Origin: Winogradskyella luteola
Lineage (GTDB): Bacteria > Bacteroidota > Bacteroidia > Flavobacteriales > Flavobacteriaceae
Direction of reading: 5' to 3'
Length of the DNA: 64,000 nt
Assembly (NCBI RefSeq): GCF_019203985.1
Contig: NZ_JAGSPD010000007.1
Span: 1 to 64,000 of the forward strand
This document shows, in pieces, positions 52,930 to 63,036 of this stretch; the first letter of the stretch is position 1, and every line of letters begins with the position of its first letter. Below the pieces are notes generated by a model. That model searched no databases, was not told the DNA's origin, and was given only the letters and a program-made list of their open reading frames with translations. A program made the translations under genes and the position numbers.

Positions 52930-54183
52930 ATGCCATATTTATTTACTTCTGAAAGTGTTTCGGAAGGACATCCAGATAAAGTAGCAGATCAAATAAGTGA
53001 TGCTTTAATTGATAATTTTTTAGCCTTTGACCCAGAATCTAAAGTGGCCTGTGAAACATTGGTCACTACTGGTCAAGTTGTGCTTGCTGGCGAGGTAAAA
53101 TCCAACACCTACTTAGATGTACAAAAAATAGCGAGAGATACGATCAACAAAATTGGTTATACCAAGAGTGAATATATGTTTGACGGTAATTCTTGCGGTG
53201 TGTTCTCGGCAATACACGAACAGTCGGAAGATATTAATCGTGGTGTGGACAGAGCTTCTAAAGAAGAACAAGGTGCTGGCGATCAAGGAATGATGTTTGG
53301 CTATGCGACAAATGAAACCAATAACTATATGCCCCTGGCTTTAGATATTTCTCATTTAATCCTAAAAGAGTTAGCAGCACTTCGTCGCGAAAATTTGGAT
53401 ATCACCTATTTAAGACCAGATTCTAAAAGCCAGGTTACAATAGAATACAGTGATGATAACACACCTCAGCGTATTGATGCTATTGTCATTTCTACCCAAC
53501 ACGATGATTTTGACTCTGATGATGCCATGCTAGCAAAAATTAGAAAAGATATTGTTGAGATATTAATCCCTAGAGTCGTTGCTAAAGTACCAGATCATAT
53601 TAAACCACTGTTTAATAACGATATTACGTATCACATTAACCCAACAGGTAAATTTGTTATTGGTGGGCCTCATGGGGATACAGGTTTAACTGGTCGGAAA
53701 ATTATTGTGGATACTTATGGCGGAAAAGGTGCACATGGTGGTGGTGCTTTTTCTGGTAAAGACCCAAGTAAAGTAGACAGAAGTGCAGCTTATGCAACAC
53801 GGCATATCGCTAAGAATTTAGTTGCAGCAGGACTTTGTGAAGAGGTATTAGTACAAGTCTCTTATGCAATTGGTGTTGTAGAACCTATGGGAATATTTGT
53901 GGACACCTATGGCACTTGTCCTTTTAACTTAACCGATGGAGAAATTGCAAAGAAAGTTGAAGCTATTTTTGATATGCGACCAGCCGCAATTGAAAATCGT
54001 TTAAAGTTGCGTCAACCAATGTATAGTGAAACAGCCGCATATGGCCATATGGGAAGACAAAATGAAGTCGTAAATAAAACCTTCGATCAACCTTATGGAG
54101 AACCTATTTCTATTGATGTTGAATTGTTCACATGGGAAAAACTTGATTATGTGGATAAAGTAAAATCGGCATTCGGTATTTAG
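52930..54183 (+). CDS. metK: S-adenosylmethionine synthetase
   Basis: MetK makes S-adenosylmethionine from methionine and ATP. It begins [20 protein letters not shown], with DQGMMFGYA near 118, and [21 protein letters not shown] plus [17 protein letters not shown] near 245-285 as the nucleotide and phosphate sites. The length of 417 residues is normal for the phylum. Transcribed opposite to the metY operon; its leader carries a SAM-II-like element. A terminator follows 30 nt after the stop. Confidence 0.97.
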   Translation: MPYLFTSESVSEGHPDKVADQISDALIDNFLAFDPESKVACETLVTTGQVVLAGEVKSNTYLDVQKIARDTINKIGYTKSEYMFDGNSCGVFSAIHEQSEDINRGVDRASKEEQGAGDQGMMFGYATNETNNYMPLALDISHLILKELAALRRENLDITYLRPDSKSQVTIEYSDDNTPQRIDAIVISTQHDDFDSDDAMLAKIRKDIVEILIPRVVAKVPDHIKPLFNNDITYHINPTGKFVIGGPHGDTGLTGRKIIVDTYGGKGAHGGGAFSGKDPSKVDRSAAYATRHIAKNLVAAGLCEEVLVQVSYAIGVVEPMGIFVDTYGTCPFNLTDGEIAKKVEAIFDMRPAAIENRLKLRQPMYSETAAYGHMGRQNEVVNKTFDQPYGEPISIDVELFTWEKLDYVDKVKSAFGI

Positions 54184-54212
54184 TACGCATAATAAGCTTA
54201 TAGCTTTTATAA

Positions 54213-54237
54213 CCTCACAAACATTGTGGGGTTTTTT
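54213..54237 (+). terminator. rho-independent terminator after metK
   Basis: CCTCACA and TGTGGGG form a 7-bp stem (one G-U) with a 5-nt loop, followed by TTTTTT. It begins 30 nt after the metK stop. Confidence 0.85.
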
Positions 54238-54323
54238 GTTTAGTCAATTTATAAAAAGGTAGGGAATTATTAAATCTATCTGTTTTATAAGAAAGATTAG
54301 CAACTCAATTAAATCAATACATT

Positions 54324-56141
54324 ATGAAAAACATTAAAAATTTCCCAAATCTTATTTTAATGCTTCTACTTTCGTTATTCCTAGCAACGTCTTGTGAAAA
54401 AGACGATGGTGGTTCTGGAAGTGGAGAACAACAAGAAAATATTCCAGATACATTCTCAGAATATTTTGGCAACCAAATATCAAGGGATTTCCTTGGAAAT
54501 GTTATCGATACTGACAGAAACCCAATCGAAGGCGTTACCATTACCATTGGAAATCAAACAGCCATCACGGACAGTAATGGTATATTCATTTTAAACGATG
54601 CTAATGTTAATGAACGTTTTGGCTATATAAAGGCTGAGAAAACGGGCTACATTCATGGATCACGAAGTGTCGTGCCCAGCAATGGAACCAACAAAGTAAC
54701 TATTATGTTACTTGATGCTACTGTAACTGGCACCGTAAATAGTGGAACATCAGAAACTATAACTGCTAACGGTGGCAGTTCGGTTAGTTTTGACGGTAAT
54801 TTTATGAAGGAAGATGGCTCTGCATATTCGGGCTCTGTGGATGTGATCATGCATCACTTAGACCCATCAGACGAGGATATGTCCATGCAGATGCCAGGAA
54901 TGCTCTATGCACAAAATGAAGATGGTGCAGAACGTATGTTACAAACCTTAGGTATGCTTGCCGTAGAATTAAGAGGCTCTGGTGGTGAAGATTTAAATTT
55001 AGCAGAAGGGTCAACGTCTGAAATCAAGATTCCTGTGGATGCGAGTTTAATCAGTATAGCACCTGCTACCATTCCATTGTGGTATTTTGATGAAGTCAAT
55101 GGCTACTGGAAAGAAGAAGGAGTGGCTACACTACAAGGTAATATGTATGTTGGTACGGTTTCACATTTTTCGTTTTGGAACTGCGATATACCAGCTCAAG
55201 CGATTACACTTTGTGTCACTGTTACTGATGAAGATGGCAACGCCCTAAACAATCTAAATGTAACCATAACAAGTGGAACATTTGGTACAAGAGGAGGCTA
55301 TACCAATGAAAATGGTGAGGTTTGCGGTTATGTACCTAGCAATGAAAGCTTAGAACTCAATGTTTATAGTTATGAACTGTGTGGAGATGCTACATTACTT
55401 ACAGAAATAGTTGGGCCATTTAGTACAGACTCTAGTATCTCAGTTATTTTACCTAGTAATCCAGACATAATACAAGAAACTATTACAGGTAACTTTAATA
55501 CCTGTAGTGGTGATGCTGTTACCGATGGCTATGTACAAGTTTCTTATGGTAACCAAACCTTTACAGATGTTGTTAGCGACGGAACTTTTGAAGTCAATTT
55601 ATTACGATGTACAGATAATGACACTTTTGGTATAGAAGGAAGTGATTTTGTTAACCTTCAGTCTACAGATAGTATTAGTTACACGTTTACAACTCCATTG
55701 ACTAATATTGGCACCATTAGCGCATGCAATACAATTACGGAGTTTATACAATACACTATTGATGATGGTGATTCAGTATTTTTGACGGAAAATATTGATG
55801 CAAGCTTTTACATGAGTGGTGATATGCTTCCTAGATTAGGTATATCATCATATTCTAATGACCAAGAAGATTTTTTCTATTTTCAATTTAGACTCAATGA
55901 CAATCCTCCTTATACTGGAGAATATTTGGCAAATGGATTTGGAGACGCCATAGGCTTTGGGTCAGAAAGTCAAGATTTACCATTTTTTGATGCTAACCCA
56001 AATAATACTGTAATTAGTAATATTACTAGCTTTGGCGACGTTGGAGACTATATTGATATTAACTTTAGTGGTGATTTCGTAAGTGTTAATGGCAATATAA
56101 GTTCCGTTACAGGAATAATCCATGTGCTGAGAGATAACTAA
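54324..56141 (+). CDS. surface lipoprotein with carboxypeptidase-regulatory-like domain, copy 1
   Basis: A 605-residue lipoprotein: signal LLLSLFLATSC (Cys ~25), then EKDD, which fits the lipoprotein export signal described for surface lipoproteins of Flavobacteriaceae (Lys followed by two acidic residues after the Cys). Residues ~50-110 form a CarboxypepD_reg-like Ig fold (GNVIDTDRNPIEGVTITIG). A second such domain starts near 290 (LCVTVTDEDGNALNNLNV). The C-terminal ~120 residues differ from copy 2 (FYMSGDMLPRLGIS). The nucleotide block 54427-55780 appears identical in copy 2. No enzymatic motif seen; probably adhesion or carbohydrate-related. Confidence 0.8.
   Translation: MKNIKNFPNLILMLLLSLFLATSCEKDDGGSGSGEQQENIPDTFSEYFGNQISRDFLGNVIDTDRNPIEGVTITIGNQTAITDSNGIFILNDANVNERFGYIKAEKTGYIHGSRSVVPSNGTNKVTIMLLDATVTGTVNSGTSETITANGGSSVSFDGNFMKEDGSAYSGSVDVIMHHLDPSDEDMSMQMPGMLYAQNEDGAERMLQTLGMLAVELRGSGGEDLNLAEGSTSEIKIPVDASLISIAPATIPLWYFDEVNGYWKEEGVATLQGNMYVGTVSHFSFWNCDIPAQAITLCVTVTDEDGNALNNLNVTITSGTFGTRGGYTNENGEVCGYVPSNESLELNVYSYELCGDATLLTEIVGPFSTDSSISVILPSNPDIIQETITGNFNTCSGDAVTDGYVQVSYGNQTFTDVVSDGTFEVNLLRCTDNDTFGIEGSDFVNLQSTDSISYTFTTPLTNIGTISACNTITEFIQYTIDDGDSVFLTENIDASFYMSGDMLPRLGISSYSNDQEDFFYFQFRLNDNPPYTGEYLANGFGDAIGFGSESQDLPFFDANPNNTVISNITSFGDVGDYIDINFSGDFVSVNGNISSVTGIIHVLRDN
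54427..55780 (+). repeat. 1354-bp direct repeat, copy 1
   Basis: Reading both copies side by side, this block equals 56363-57716 (offset 1936) with no difference that I could see. The encoded proteins are identical from QQENIPDTFSEYF to YTIDDGDSV. Flanks diverge abruptly on both sides. It covers most of the two lipoprotein genes. Confidence 0.9.
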
Positions 56142-56163
56142 AGCTCATAAATATATTTTTAGT

Positions 56164-56200
56164 AAAAGCCTTCTTATAATAAGAGGGCTTTTCTTTTTTT
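56164..56200 (+). terminator. terminator after lipoprotein copy 1
   Basis: AAAAGCCTTCTT and AAGAGGGCTTTT form a 12-bp stem with one G-U pair and a 5-nt loop, followed by CTTTTTTT. The two lipoprotein genes are therefore probably separate transcripts. Confidence 0.85.
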
Positions 56201-56268
56201 ATAAGAATTTTCACGCAACCATTTATTGATTTTTACATCTATTAAAAAAGAAAACTAAATCAATCGCT

Positions 56269-58077
56269 ATGAAATCAACAAAAATTATCTCAACACTGCT
56301 GTTCACTTTTCTGTCACTACTTTCTTCTTGTCAAAAAGATGATGGTATCTCAGAACGCAACCAACAACAAGAAAATATTCCAGATACATTCTCAGAATAT
56401 TTTGGCAACCAAATATCAAGGGATTTCCTTGGAAATGTTATCGATACTGACAGAAACCCAATCGAAGGCGTTACCATTACCATTGGAAATCAAACAGCCA
56501 TCACGGACAGTAATGGTATATTCATTTTAAACGATGCTAATGTTAATGAACGTTTTGGCTATATAAAGGCTGAGAAAACGGGCTACATTCATGGATCACG
56601 AAGTGTCGTGCCCAGCAATGGAACCAACAAAGTAACTATTATGTTACTTGATGCTACTGTAACTGGCACCGTAAATAGTGGAACATCAGAAACTATAACT
56701 GCTAACGGTGGCAGTTCGGTTAGTTTTGACGGTAATTTTATGAAGGAAGATGGCTCTGCATATTCGGGCTCTGTGGATGTGATCATGCATCACTTAGACC
56801 CATCAGACGAGGATATGTCCATGCAGATGCCAGGAATGCTCTATGCACAAAATGAAGATGGTGCAGAACGTATGTTACAAACCTTAGGTATGCTTGCCGT
56901 AGAATTAAGAGGCTCTGGTGGTGAAGATTTAAATTTAGCAGAAGGGTCAACGTCTGAAATCAAGATTCCTGTGGATGCGAGTTTAATCAGTATAGCACCT
57001 GCTACCATTCCATTGTGGTATTTTGATGAAGTCAATGGCTACTGGAAAGAAGAAGGAGTGGCTACACTACAAGGTAATATGTATGTTGGTACGGTTTCAC
57101 ATTTTTCGTTTTGGAACTGCGATATACCAGCTCAAGCGATTACACTTTGTGTCACTGTTACTGATGAAGATGGCAACGCCCTAAACAATCTAAATGTAAC
57201 CATAACAAGTGGAACATTTGGTACAAGAGGAGGCTATACCAATGAAAATGGTGAGGTTTGCGGTTATGTACCTAGCAATGAAAGCTTAGAACTCAATGTT
57301 TATAGTTATGAACTGTGTGGAGATGCTACATTACTTACAGAAATAGTTGGGCCATTTAGTACAGACTCTAGTATCTCAGTTATTTTACCTAGTAATCCAG
57401 ACATAATACAAGAAACTATTACAGGTAACTTTAATACCTGTAGTGGTGATGCTGTTACCGATGGCTATGTACAAGTTTCTTATGGTAACCAAACCTTTAC
57501 AGATGTTGTTAGCGACGGAACTTTTGAAGTCAATTTATTACGATGTACAGATAATGACACTTTTGGTATAGAAGGAAGTGATTTTGTTAACCTTCAGTCT
57601 ACAGATAGTATTAGTTACACGTTTACAACTCCATTGACTAATATTGGCACCATTAGCGCATGCAATACAATTACGGAGTTTATACAATACACTATTGATG
57701 ATGGTGATTCAGTATTATTATTTGAAAACTTTTCAGCTGCATTTAACGAAAACCTCAATAGCTCTTCTGCTCCTAGTATAGATATCGTAGGGCGAGGCAA
57801 TAATCAAGTTGATTGTTTTTATTTAAATGGTCGATTGGATAACTCAAACTATCTGGGAACATATGACCACATCAACTATGATATCCTTAACGATACTGGA
57901 TTTTTCATCGGCGAATGCATAAGCATTTCAGACGAAAATAATAGTATTATTTATAACCTTTCGGCCATAGGCGAAATCGGTGAATACATTGATATAAATT
58001 TCAGCGGATCTTATGAAGATAATAATGGCAACCCTCACACAATTAATGGAGTTGTACATGTCTTAAGAGACCAATAG
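56269..58077 (+). CDS. surface lipoprotein with carboxypeptidase-regulatory-like domain, copy 2
   Basis: A 602-residue paralogue of the gene at 54324. Its signal peptide is different (LLFTFLSLLSSC, Cys ~21) but is again followed by QKDD, the surface-export type. Residues ~32-482 are identical to copy 1. The last ~120 residues diverge (LFENFSAAFNENLNSSSAPSI onward) but end alike (GVVHVLRDQ against GIIHVLRDN), which points to a shared ancestral fold with diversified loops. The shared core with different ends suggests gene conversion between the copies. Confidence 0.8.
   Translation: MKSTKIISTLLFTFLSLLSSCQKDDGISERNQQQENIPDTFSEYFGNQISRDFLGNVIDTDRNPIEGVTITIGNQTAITDSNGIFILNDANVNERFGYIKAEKTGYIHGSRSVVPSNGTNKVTIMLLDATVTGTVNSGTSETITANGGSSVSFDGNFMKEDGSAYSGSVDVIMHHLDPSDEDMSMQMPGMLYAQNEDGAERMLQTLGMLAVELRGSGGEDLNLAEGSTSEIKIPVDASLISIAPATIPLWYFDEVNGYWKEEGVATLQGNMYVGTVSHFSFWNCDIPAQAITLCVTVTDEDGNALNNLNVTITSGTFGTRGGYTNENGEVCGYVPSNESLELNVYSYELCGDATLLTEIVGPFSTDSSISVILPSNPDIIQETITGNFNTCSGDAVTDGYVQVSYGNQTFTDVVSDGTFEVNLLRCTDNDTFGIEGSDFVNLQSTDSISYTFTTPLTNIGTISACNTITEFIQYTIDDGDSVLLFENFSAAFNENLNSSSAPSIDIVGRGNNQVDCFYLNGRLDNSNYLGTYDHINYDILNDTGFFIGECISISDENNSIIYNLSAIGEIGEYIDINFSGSYEDNNGNPHTINGVVHVLRDQ
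56363..57716 (+). repeat. 1354-bp direct repeat, copy 2
   Basis: The second copy of the block at 54427-55780. The sharp loss of identity at 57717, in the middle of conserved reading frames, marks the conversion or duplication edge. Confidence 0.9.
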
Positions 58078-58146
58078 AATAAAAGGAAACGAAAAGCCTT
58101 ATCCACTTCGGATTTGCCAGGTTAGAAGAGAAGGCATCCTTTTAAT

Positions 58147-60954
58147 TTATAAAGTATAAGTCAATCGAAACGTTACGAACCGCGCCTGTATAAAGGTCTC
58201 AGAACTAAATACTGAGATATTACCAGCTCCATTGCTAATATTAGAGTCAATGTCTAATAAGTTAGAGGCGATTAATGAGTATTCCCATTTGGCATCTCTA
58301 TTCTTTCTGTAACGTAAAGAGGCATCCCAAGTTTTAAAGGATTCTTTATTGCCGTCGTTATTTTGCTCTGTAAAGGTAAAATCCGTAATAAAGGTTAAGG
58401 CATCCCATACATAAGCATCGAACCTTACAGATGGTGCATGTGTGATAAATTTTGTTGAGTTACTTCCCTGGTCATTATCGTTAACCGTATATCTATATCT
58501 TAACCTAACATTTGGTGCTTCTCTAAAGTTGGTTCTTATTTCTGGTGAGTAGCTCTGTGTAAAACTCTCGTTTAAGGATTGCCTCCCCTGTACAAACTGG
58601 TTAAGCTTACTATACGAGAAGTTTGCTCCTAATCGTGCTCTAATTTTCCCAAAAGTACGTTCTACACGACCAAAAACTGTAGCGTTTTCATCCGCAAATT
58701 GCGAATTAAAGAACGAACTTGTTCTAATAACACTTTCAAAATTTGTTAAGGAACGTATCTGGTCTTCATTAATACTATAATTAACCCCAGCAAAAACATT
58801 GGTGTAGTTAAATAAATTAAAACTACTATAGAATAACCTAAAATTATGTGATAAGGCATTTTGTAATTCTGGATTACCAAATTGAATACTATTAAAATTA
58901 TTTAAGACCAAGCCTTCAGCTATATTGGTGACATCCGTAAAAGTGTTGGTCATGTTATAGTTGAGTTGTAAAGCTTCACTTTTCTTAAACTGAATTCGCA
59001 TTTCAAAATCTGGCAACACATCAAAGAAGTTATCTTTAAATGTATTATTTGCTTGTGTATTTTGATTGCTATAGGCATGAAAAGATACTCCAGGCGTAAA
59101 GATGAATTTACCGGTTTTAAATCGATAATGCACACCCAAATACACATCACTAAAGCGGTATTCAACATCTTCATTTTCAGCAGATAACAAATTACCATCT
59201 AAATCTGTGAGTATTGGTGTTGGATCTAAACGTGTATCATCATCTAAAAACTGAAAGAGATTTGAATTGAACTTTTGGTTACTAAAAATTGTCCCCAAAG
59301 TAAGATTGATATTGCTCTTAGAATTCAAAATATTATAATAATCTAACTTTACATCTAATTGGTTACTCTTAACACGTCGTTCCTGATTAATATTGTAATT
59401 GAACTGATCTCTGTTGAAACCGAGATTTTCAGCAGTTTCATCAAAAGCATCTTCATCTGGCAACATATCATTGGGGTCGTTACCATTATCATTATTTGTA
59501 GGATCATTTACCAGCAAAGCATTATAAAACGGATCCTCATCTTTTAGAAGATGTTGTACCTCGAGTGCAAAAATATTATCCTCATTTAAAGTGTAGTAGT
59601 AATTTAGATTTTGGTTGATACTATAAGGATTTACCTGGTCTACTTGGTCTGTACTACCTACTACGGATGAGAATAAATCCTGGCGTTCTTCATCATCAGA
59701 AATACGTGCTAAAATATCGTAATCTAATTGATTGTTTACATTAGGTTTGTAAGATGCACTCAACTTCGCTATAGCTTGATTTGAAGCTTCTCTACCACTT
59801 TGTACTGTAGATTCATCTGGCGGTAAACTTGCCGATTCGTCTATTGGAGTACTTGGGTCATCTTCTACTTCAATATAGTCAATAAAGCTTTCCTCTCTAG
59901 TTCTTAAGCGACTGCTGTTGTATATTAAAAACCCACTTAAGTCCAAAGCTTTATTTGGGGAATAGCTAAAGTTAGCTGTGGCTAATTTTGTAATAACTTC
60001 TTGGGCATTTTGTATATTGGTAAGACCTCCAAGCCCATTGTCACCCAAGTTAATACTGGTTCCACTTGTTCTACTTGGCAATCTAAATCCTCCACCAAAA
60101 CCTCTTAAATCTCTGTTAGTAAGTGCCACTTCCCCAATATTATTCATATCGCCAATAATATTGATACTGTATTTTGGACTATAATAAAATAGCTTGGGCT
60201 GTACTAAATATAATTCATCATTTGGAGATGGTGCGGCACCAGCACCTGCAGTAATGTCTCCAAACCAAAAATTTTCTTTACCTTCTTTTAGTTTGATATT
60301 TATGGCTACATTGTCTTGGTTATTGGTAACACTACGCAACTGACCAACCTCAGAATAATTACGCAATACCTGAACTTTATCCACAGCATTGGATGGAATA
60401 TTTTTAGTAGCCAGTTTGGTATCTCCATCAAAAAAATCCTTACCATTTACCATAAGTTTACTTACCGTTTTCCCTTCGACTTCAATCTGTCCATCTTCAT
60501 TAATCTCAACACCCGGTAACTTTTCTAGAACATCTTCCAACTTTCGTTCTGACCCATTTTTAAAGGAATCTGCATTGTATATAAGTGTATCACCTTTAAT
60601 GGTCACTGGCATCTCATAAGTGAGCTCCACAGCATCTAACGCGTTATCAGTAAGCAATTTAAAGTCTTTGAGGATATTTGCTTCTTTGGTAGAAACAACT
60701 TCCTCAAAAGTCTTTAGGCCGATATAGCTCACTTGGATTTTATATGTTGCGTTTTTACCTAAAGCCAAAACGTATTTACCTTTATCGTTAGTAATAGCAT
60801 AAGACTCTAAAGCACTGGTTTGTTGATTAATGGCAATAACATTAGCTAACTCTAAAGGGTTACCAATACTATCTTTTACAATACCCTGCATTTTAATTTG
60901 GGCAAAAGAATAGCTTGCTACTACACAGCATAGTAGTACTAATAATTTTCTCAT
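58147..60954 (-). CDS. TonB-dependent-receptor-like outer-membrane protein
   Basis: A 935-residue outer-membrane protein with signal peptide (LLVLLCCVVASYSFA, ~18). An N-terminal CarboxypepD_reg-like domain (MQGIVKDSIGNPLELANVIA, ~22-110) is followed by a plug (KLEDVLEKLPGVEINEDGQIEVEG, ~140-165) and a C-terminal beta-barrel of the OMP_b-brl family ending TFRLTYTL. No TonB box is evident. Members may transport oligosaccharides, peptides or siderophores. It follows a GLPGLI gene by 23 nt, so the two are probably one operon. Confidence 0.88.
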   Translation of the reverse strand: MRKLLVLLCCVVASYSFAQIKMQGIVKDSIGNPLELANVIAINQQTSALESYAITNDKGKYVLALGKNATYKIQVSYIGLKTFEEVVSTKEANILKDFKLLTDNALDAVELTYEMPVTIKGDTLIYNADSFKNGSERKLEDVLEKLPGVEINEDGQIEVEGKTVSKLMVNGKDFFDGDTKLATKNIPSNAVDKVQVLRNYSEVGQLRSVTNNQDNVAINIKLKEGKENFWFGDITAGAGAAPSPNDELYLVQPKLFYYSPKYSINIIGDMNNIGEVALTNRDLRGFGGGFRLPSRTSGTSINLGDNGLGGLTNIQNAQEVITKLATANFSYSPNKALDLSGFLIYNSSRLRTREESFIDYIEVEDDPSTPIDESASLPPDESTVQSGREASNQAIAKLSASYKPNVNNQLDYDILARISDDEERQDLFSSVVGSTDQVDQVNPYSINQNLNYYYTLNEDNIFALEVQHLLKDEDPFYNALLVNDPTNNDNGNDPNDMLPDEDAFDETAENLGFNRDQFNYNINQERRVKSNQLDVKLDYYNILNSKSNINLTLGTIFSNQKFNSNLFQFLDDDTRLDPTPILTDLDGNLLSAENEDVEYRFSDVYLGVHYRFKTGKFIFTPGVSFHAYSNQNTQANNTFKDNFFDVLPDFEMRIQFKKSEALQLNYNMTNTFTDVTNIAEGLVLNNFNSIQFGNPELQNALSHNFRLFYSSFNLFNYTNVFAGVNYSINEDQIRSLTNFESVIRTSSFFNSQFADENATVFGRVERTFGKIRARLGANFSYSKLNQFVQGRQSLNESFTQSYSPEIRTNFREAPNVRLRYRYTVNDNDQGSNSTKFITHAPSVRFDAYVWDALTFITDFTFTEQNNDGNKESFKTWDASLRYRKNRDAKWEYSLIASNLLDIDSNISNGAGNISVFSSETFIQARFVTFRLTYTL

Positions 60955-60977
60955 AAGTTGATTAGATTGTGTTGTTT

Positions 60978-61886
60978 TTAGTTTCTTCGACCACCTCCGC
61001 GACCTCTTCGGCCACCATACATTTCGCGCATTTCTTGCATTTTCTTAGTGATAATTTCGTTATACTCGGCTTGGGTCACCTCTTCTCCTTTTTCAGGTTT
61101 TTCTATATTGTCTTTTTCTTCAGGGTTCATTACAATCTTAGTACATAAAATTGTTGTTCTATCTGCACTCACTTCCAAAATAAGTCCCGGTAAACCCCAA
61201 AAATCATCAGGACCTTGATTAATCGGTATTTGTGGTGTGTACCATGCCACAACTTCTATAGTTTTTGGAACTTCAATGTCTTGCATTGGGTCGTCACTTG
61301 TTTTTGTTGAATCCTTAGCAACTTTCCCTTTGGCCTTTTCTTTATCATCATTTTTTGATCCTTGCCCCGGCCCTCGTCTTCGCATGCTTCTCCAATCAAA
61401 TTTATCAACAGTTTTTGTAGCTGTAGCTTTAAAGCATGTGTACTGACCTATTTGTTTGGTTTCTGTTCCCATTTTCCACTCCAAGCCTTTCAGTTCATCT
61501 TTAATCAAAAACTGTTTACCAAAAAATTCTTGATCTTGTAGCATTTCTTTGGTCTTAACATTTTTATATTTGGGTCCACCCGTAAAGCTACTTCCAAAAC
61601 GACCAAAGCCTCCGCCAGATCCAGGAGCTTCAAGTTTTTCATCCTCTTCGTATATGGATTCCGTTTTATTAAAAGTTAGTATGTACTCTTTTTCTAAAAA
61701 TTTTTTCATACGCGCTTCTACTTCCTTTTTTCGTTCTGGTGTCATTTCTCGTCCTCCCCACTGATCGAGATCCATTGTGGTTTTGGACATATAATGAGCT
61801 TTACCTTGAAAATCTTGCGAAAAAGAAAATAGACCAGTGCATATAGCAACTATTAATAATATGGTTTTTGAAATTGAGGTTTTCAT
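60978..61886 (-). CDS. GLPGLI family protein 1
   Basis: A secreted 302-residue protein (signal ILLIVAICTGLFSFS, ~23). The family hallmark WGLPGLILEVS is near residue 225. The upstream VAWYTPQIPINQGPDDF and downstream TTILCTKIVMNPEE segments are conserved with the two paralogues. The C-terminus is Arg/Gly-rich (MYGGRRGRGGGRR) and the middle contains a charged Lys/Asp insert. The family's function is unknown; genes are often next to TonB-type receptors, as here. It has its own TAnnTTTG promoter. Confidence 0.92.
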   Translation of the reverse strand: MKTSISKTILLIVAICTGLFSFSQDFQGKAHYMSKTTMDLDQWGGREMTPERKKEVEARMKKFLEKEYILTFNKTESIYEEDEKLEAPGSGGGFGRFGSSFTGGPKYKNVKTKEMLQDQEFFGKQFLIKDELKGLEWKMGTETKQIGQYTCFKATATKTVDKFDWRSMRRRGPGQGSKNDDKEKAKGKVAKDSTKTSDDPMQDIEVPKTIEVVAWYTPQIPINQGPDDFWGLPGLILEVSADRTTILCTKIVMNPEEKDNIEKPEKGEEVTQAEYNEIITKKMQEMREMYGGRRGRGGGRRN

Positions 61887-61909
61887 CTTAAAGGTTTAAT
61901 GTTGAACTA

Positions 61910-61917
61910 CAAATGTA
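61910..61917 (-). promoter_or_regulatory. predicted -7 promoter element of the GLPGLI 1 / TonB-type pair
   Basis: The minus strand reads TACATTTG, matching TAnnTTTG, 24 nt before the start codon at 61886. The rest of the gap to 62069 shows no gene. Confidence 0.5.
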
Positions 61918-62069
61918 ATCTTAAATATCATTTAGTCTTTCATTAGATAAGCCTTACATTGATAGAATTCAATCTGATTAATATTGAACTCGTTTAATAG
62001 AGTTCTTGTGATTTGACCTATTTAGATGCTAAAGGTTAAATTTAATTGTGCTAAACTTATGTTAATTTA

Positions 62070-62933
62070 TTAACCTCGTCTACGCCCCATTCTGTTATTA
62101 CGGAATTCTTTCATTTTCTCTACTATGGTTTCTTGATATTTTGCTTTGGTTATCTCTTTACCTTTATCTGGAGCTTCAATCTCTAACTTCTCTTCGGGAT
62201 TCATTACTATTTTAGTACAAAGCATTGTGGTATTACCAGCACTAACCTCTAAAATTAAACCTGGAAGTCCCCAATATTCTAGTGGCCCATGACTAACGGG
62301 TATTTGCGGAGAATACCAAGCTTCAACATCTGTCATCGCAACTGTAGTCTCTTCTGTTTCTGTACTTTCGGTATCAGATTCTTTAACGGTATTGTTAGCA
62401 TTTCTTAATCGGCTCCATGAAAAATCATACCATGCTAAATCGTTGGTTGGAATAGATGCCGTAGCTTTAAAGCACATATAATTGCCTATCTGTTTCGTTT
62501 CTTTTCCCAGTTCCCAATCTATGTCTTGTAATTTATCTTTCACCAAAAACTTTTTTCCGTAGAATTCTTGACTTTGAATCTGCACATCTGTCTTTACATT
62601 TTTATACTGTTTCCCTGGCGCAAAATTCTTTCCCCAAGAATCAGTCGCTCCAGACATGGCATCTAACTTTTCGTCTTCGTAAAACAATGCTTCTTCTTTA
62701 TTAAAGGTCAGTATGTATTCTTTTTTTAACCTATTTTTAAGTCTTGCCTTAACTTGCTTTTTCTGTTCTTCACTTAGTCTTGCTCCCCATCTTCCCAATT
62801 CCAAAGTAGACTTTGAGATATAATGGGCTTGTCCCTGAAACTCATCAGTCTTAGATTGAGTTACTGGATTAAAATCATTGGGGAAAAAAAATAATACTAT
62901 TATTAAGCTAAGCTTAAATGCTATTGATTTCAT
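62070..62933 (-). CDS. GLPGLI family protein 2
   Basis: A 287-residue secreted protein (hydrophobic N-terminus AFKLSLIIVLFFFPNDF). It carries YWGLPGLILEVS near 225, with VEAWYSPQIPVSHGPLEYW just before it and TTMLCTKIVMNPEE after. A Ser/Glu/Thr-rich insert (ESDTESTETEETT) replaces the Lys/Asp insert of protein 1. It ends NRMGRRRG. The gap to gene 1 (183 nt) allows separate transcription. Confidence 0.92.
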   Translation of the reverse strand: MKSIAFKLSLIIVLFFFPNDFNPVTQSKTDEFQGQAHYISKSTLELGRWGARLSEEQKKQVKARLKNRLKKEYILTFNKEEALFYEDEKLDAMSGATDSWGKNFAPGKQYKNVKTDVQIQSQEFYGKKFLVKDKLQDIDWELGKETKQIGNYMCFKATASIPTNDLAWYDFSWSRLRNANNTVKESDTESTETEETTVAMTDVEAWYSPQIPVSHGPLEYWGLPGLILEVSAGNTTMLCTKIVMNPEEKLEIEAPDKGKEITKAKYQETIVEKMKEFRNNRMGRRRG

Positions 62934-63036
62934 GATATGAAAGTATTAATGTTAATGCTGTTCAACAAAACTACACGAACATTAAACAAAAATGATTTGA
63001 TTTATCATAAAATTAACTCCTTCAACATATTAATCC

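Noticed and set aside
54314-57800. Several antisense frames repeated in both lipoprotein genes.
   Set aside because: They are duplicated only because the coding strand is duplicated; no independent support.
58080-58146. GCCTT/AAGGC plus AAAA/TTTT as a bidirectional terminator between convergent genes.
   Set aside because: The stem is short and the arms are far apart; too weak to report as a feature.
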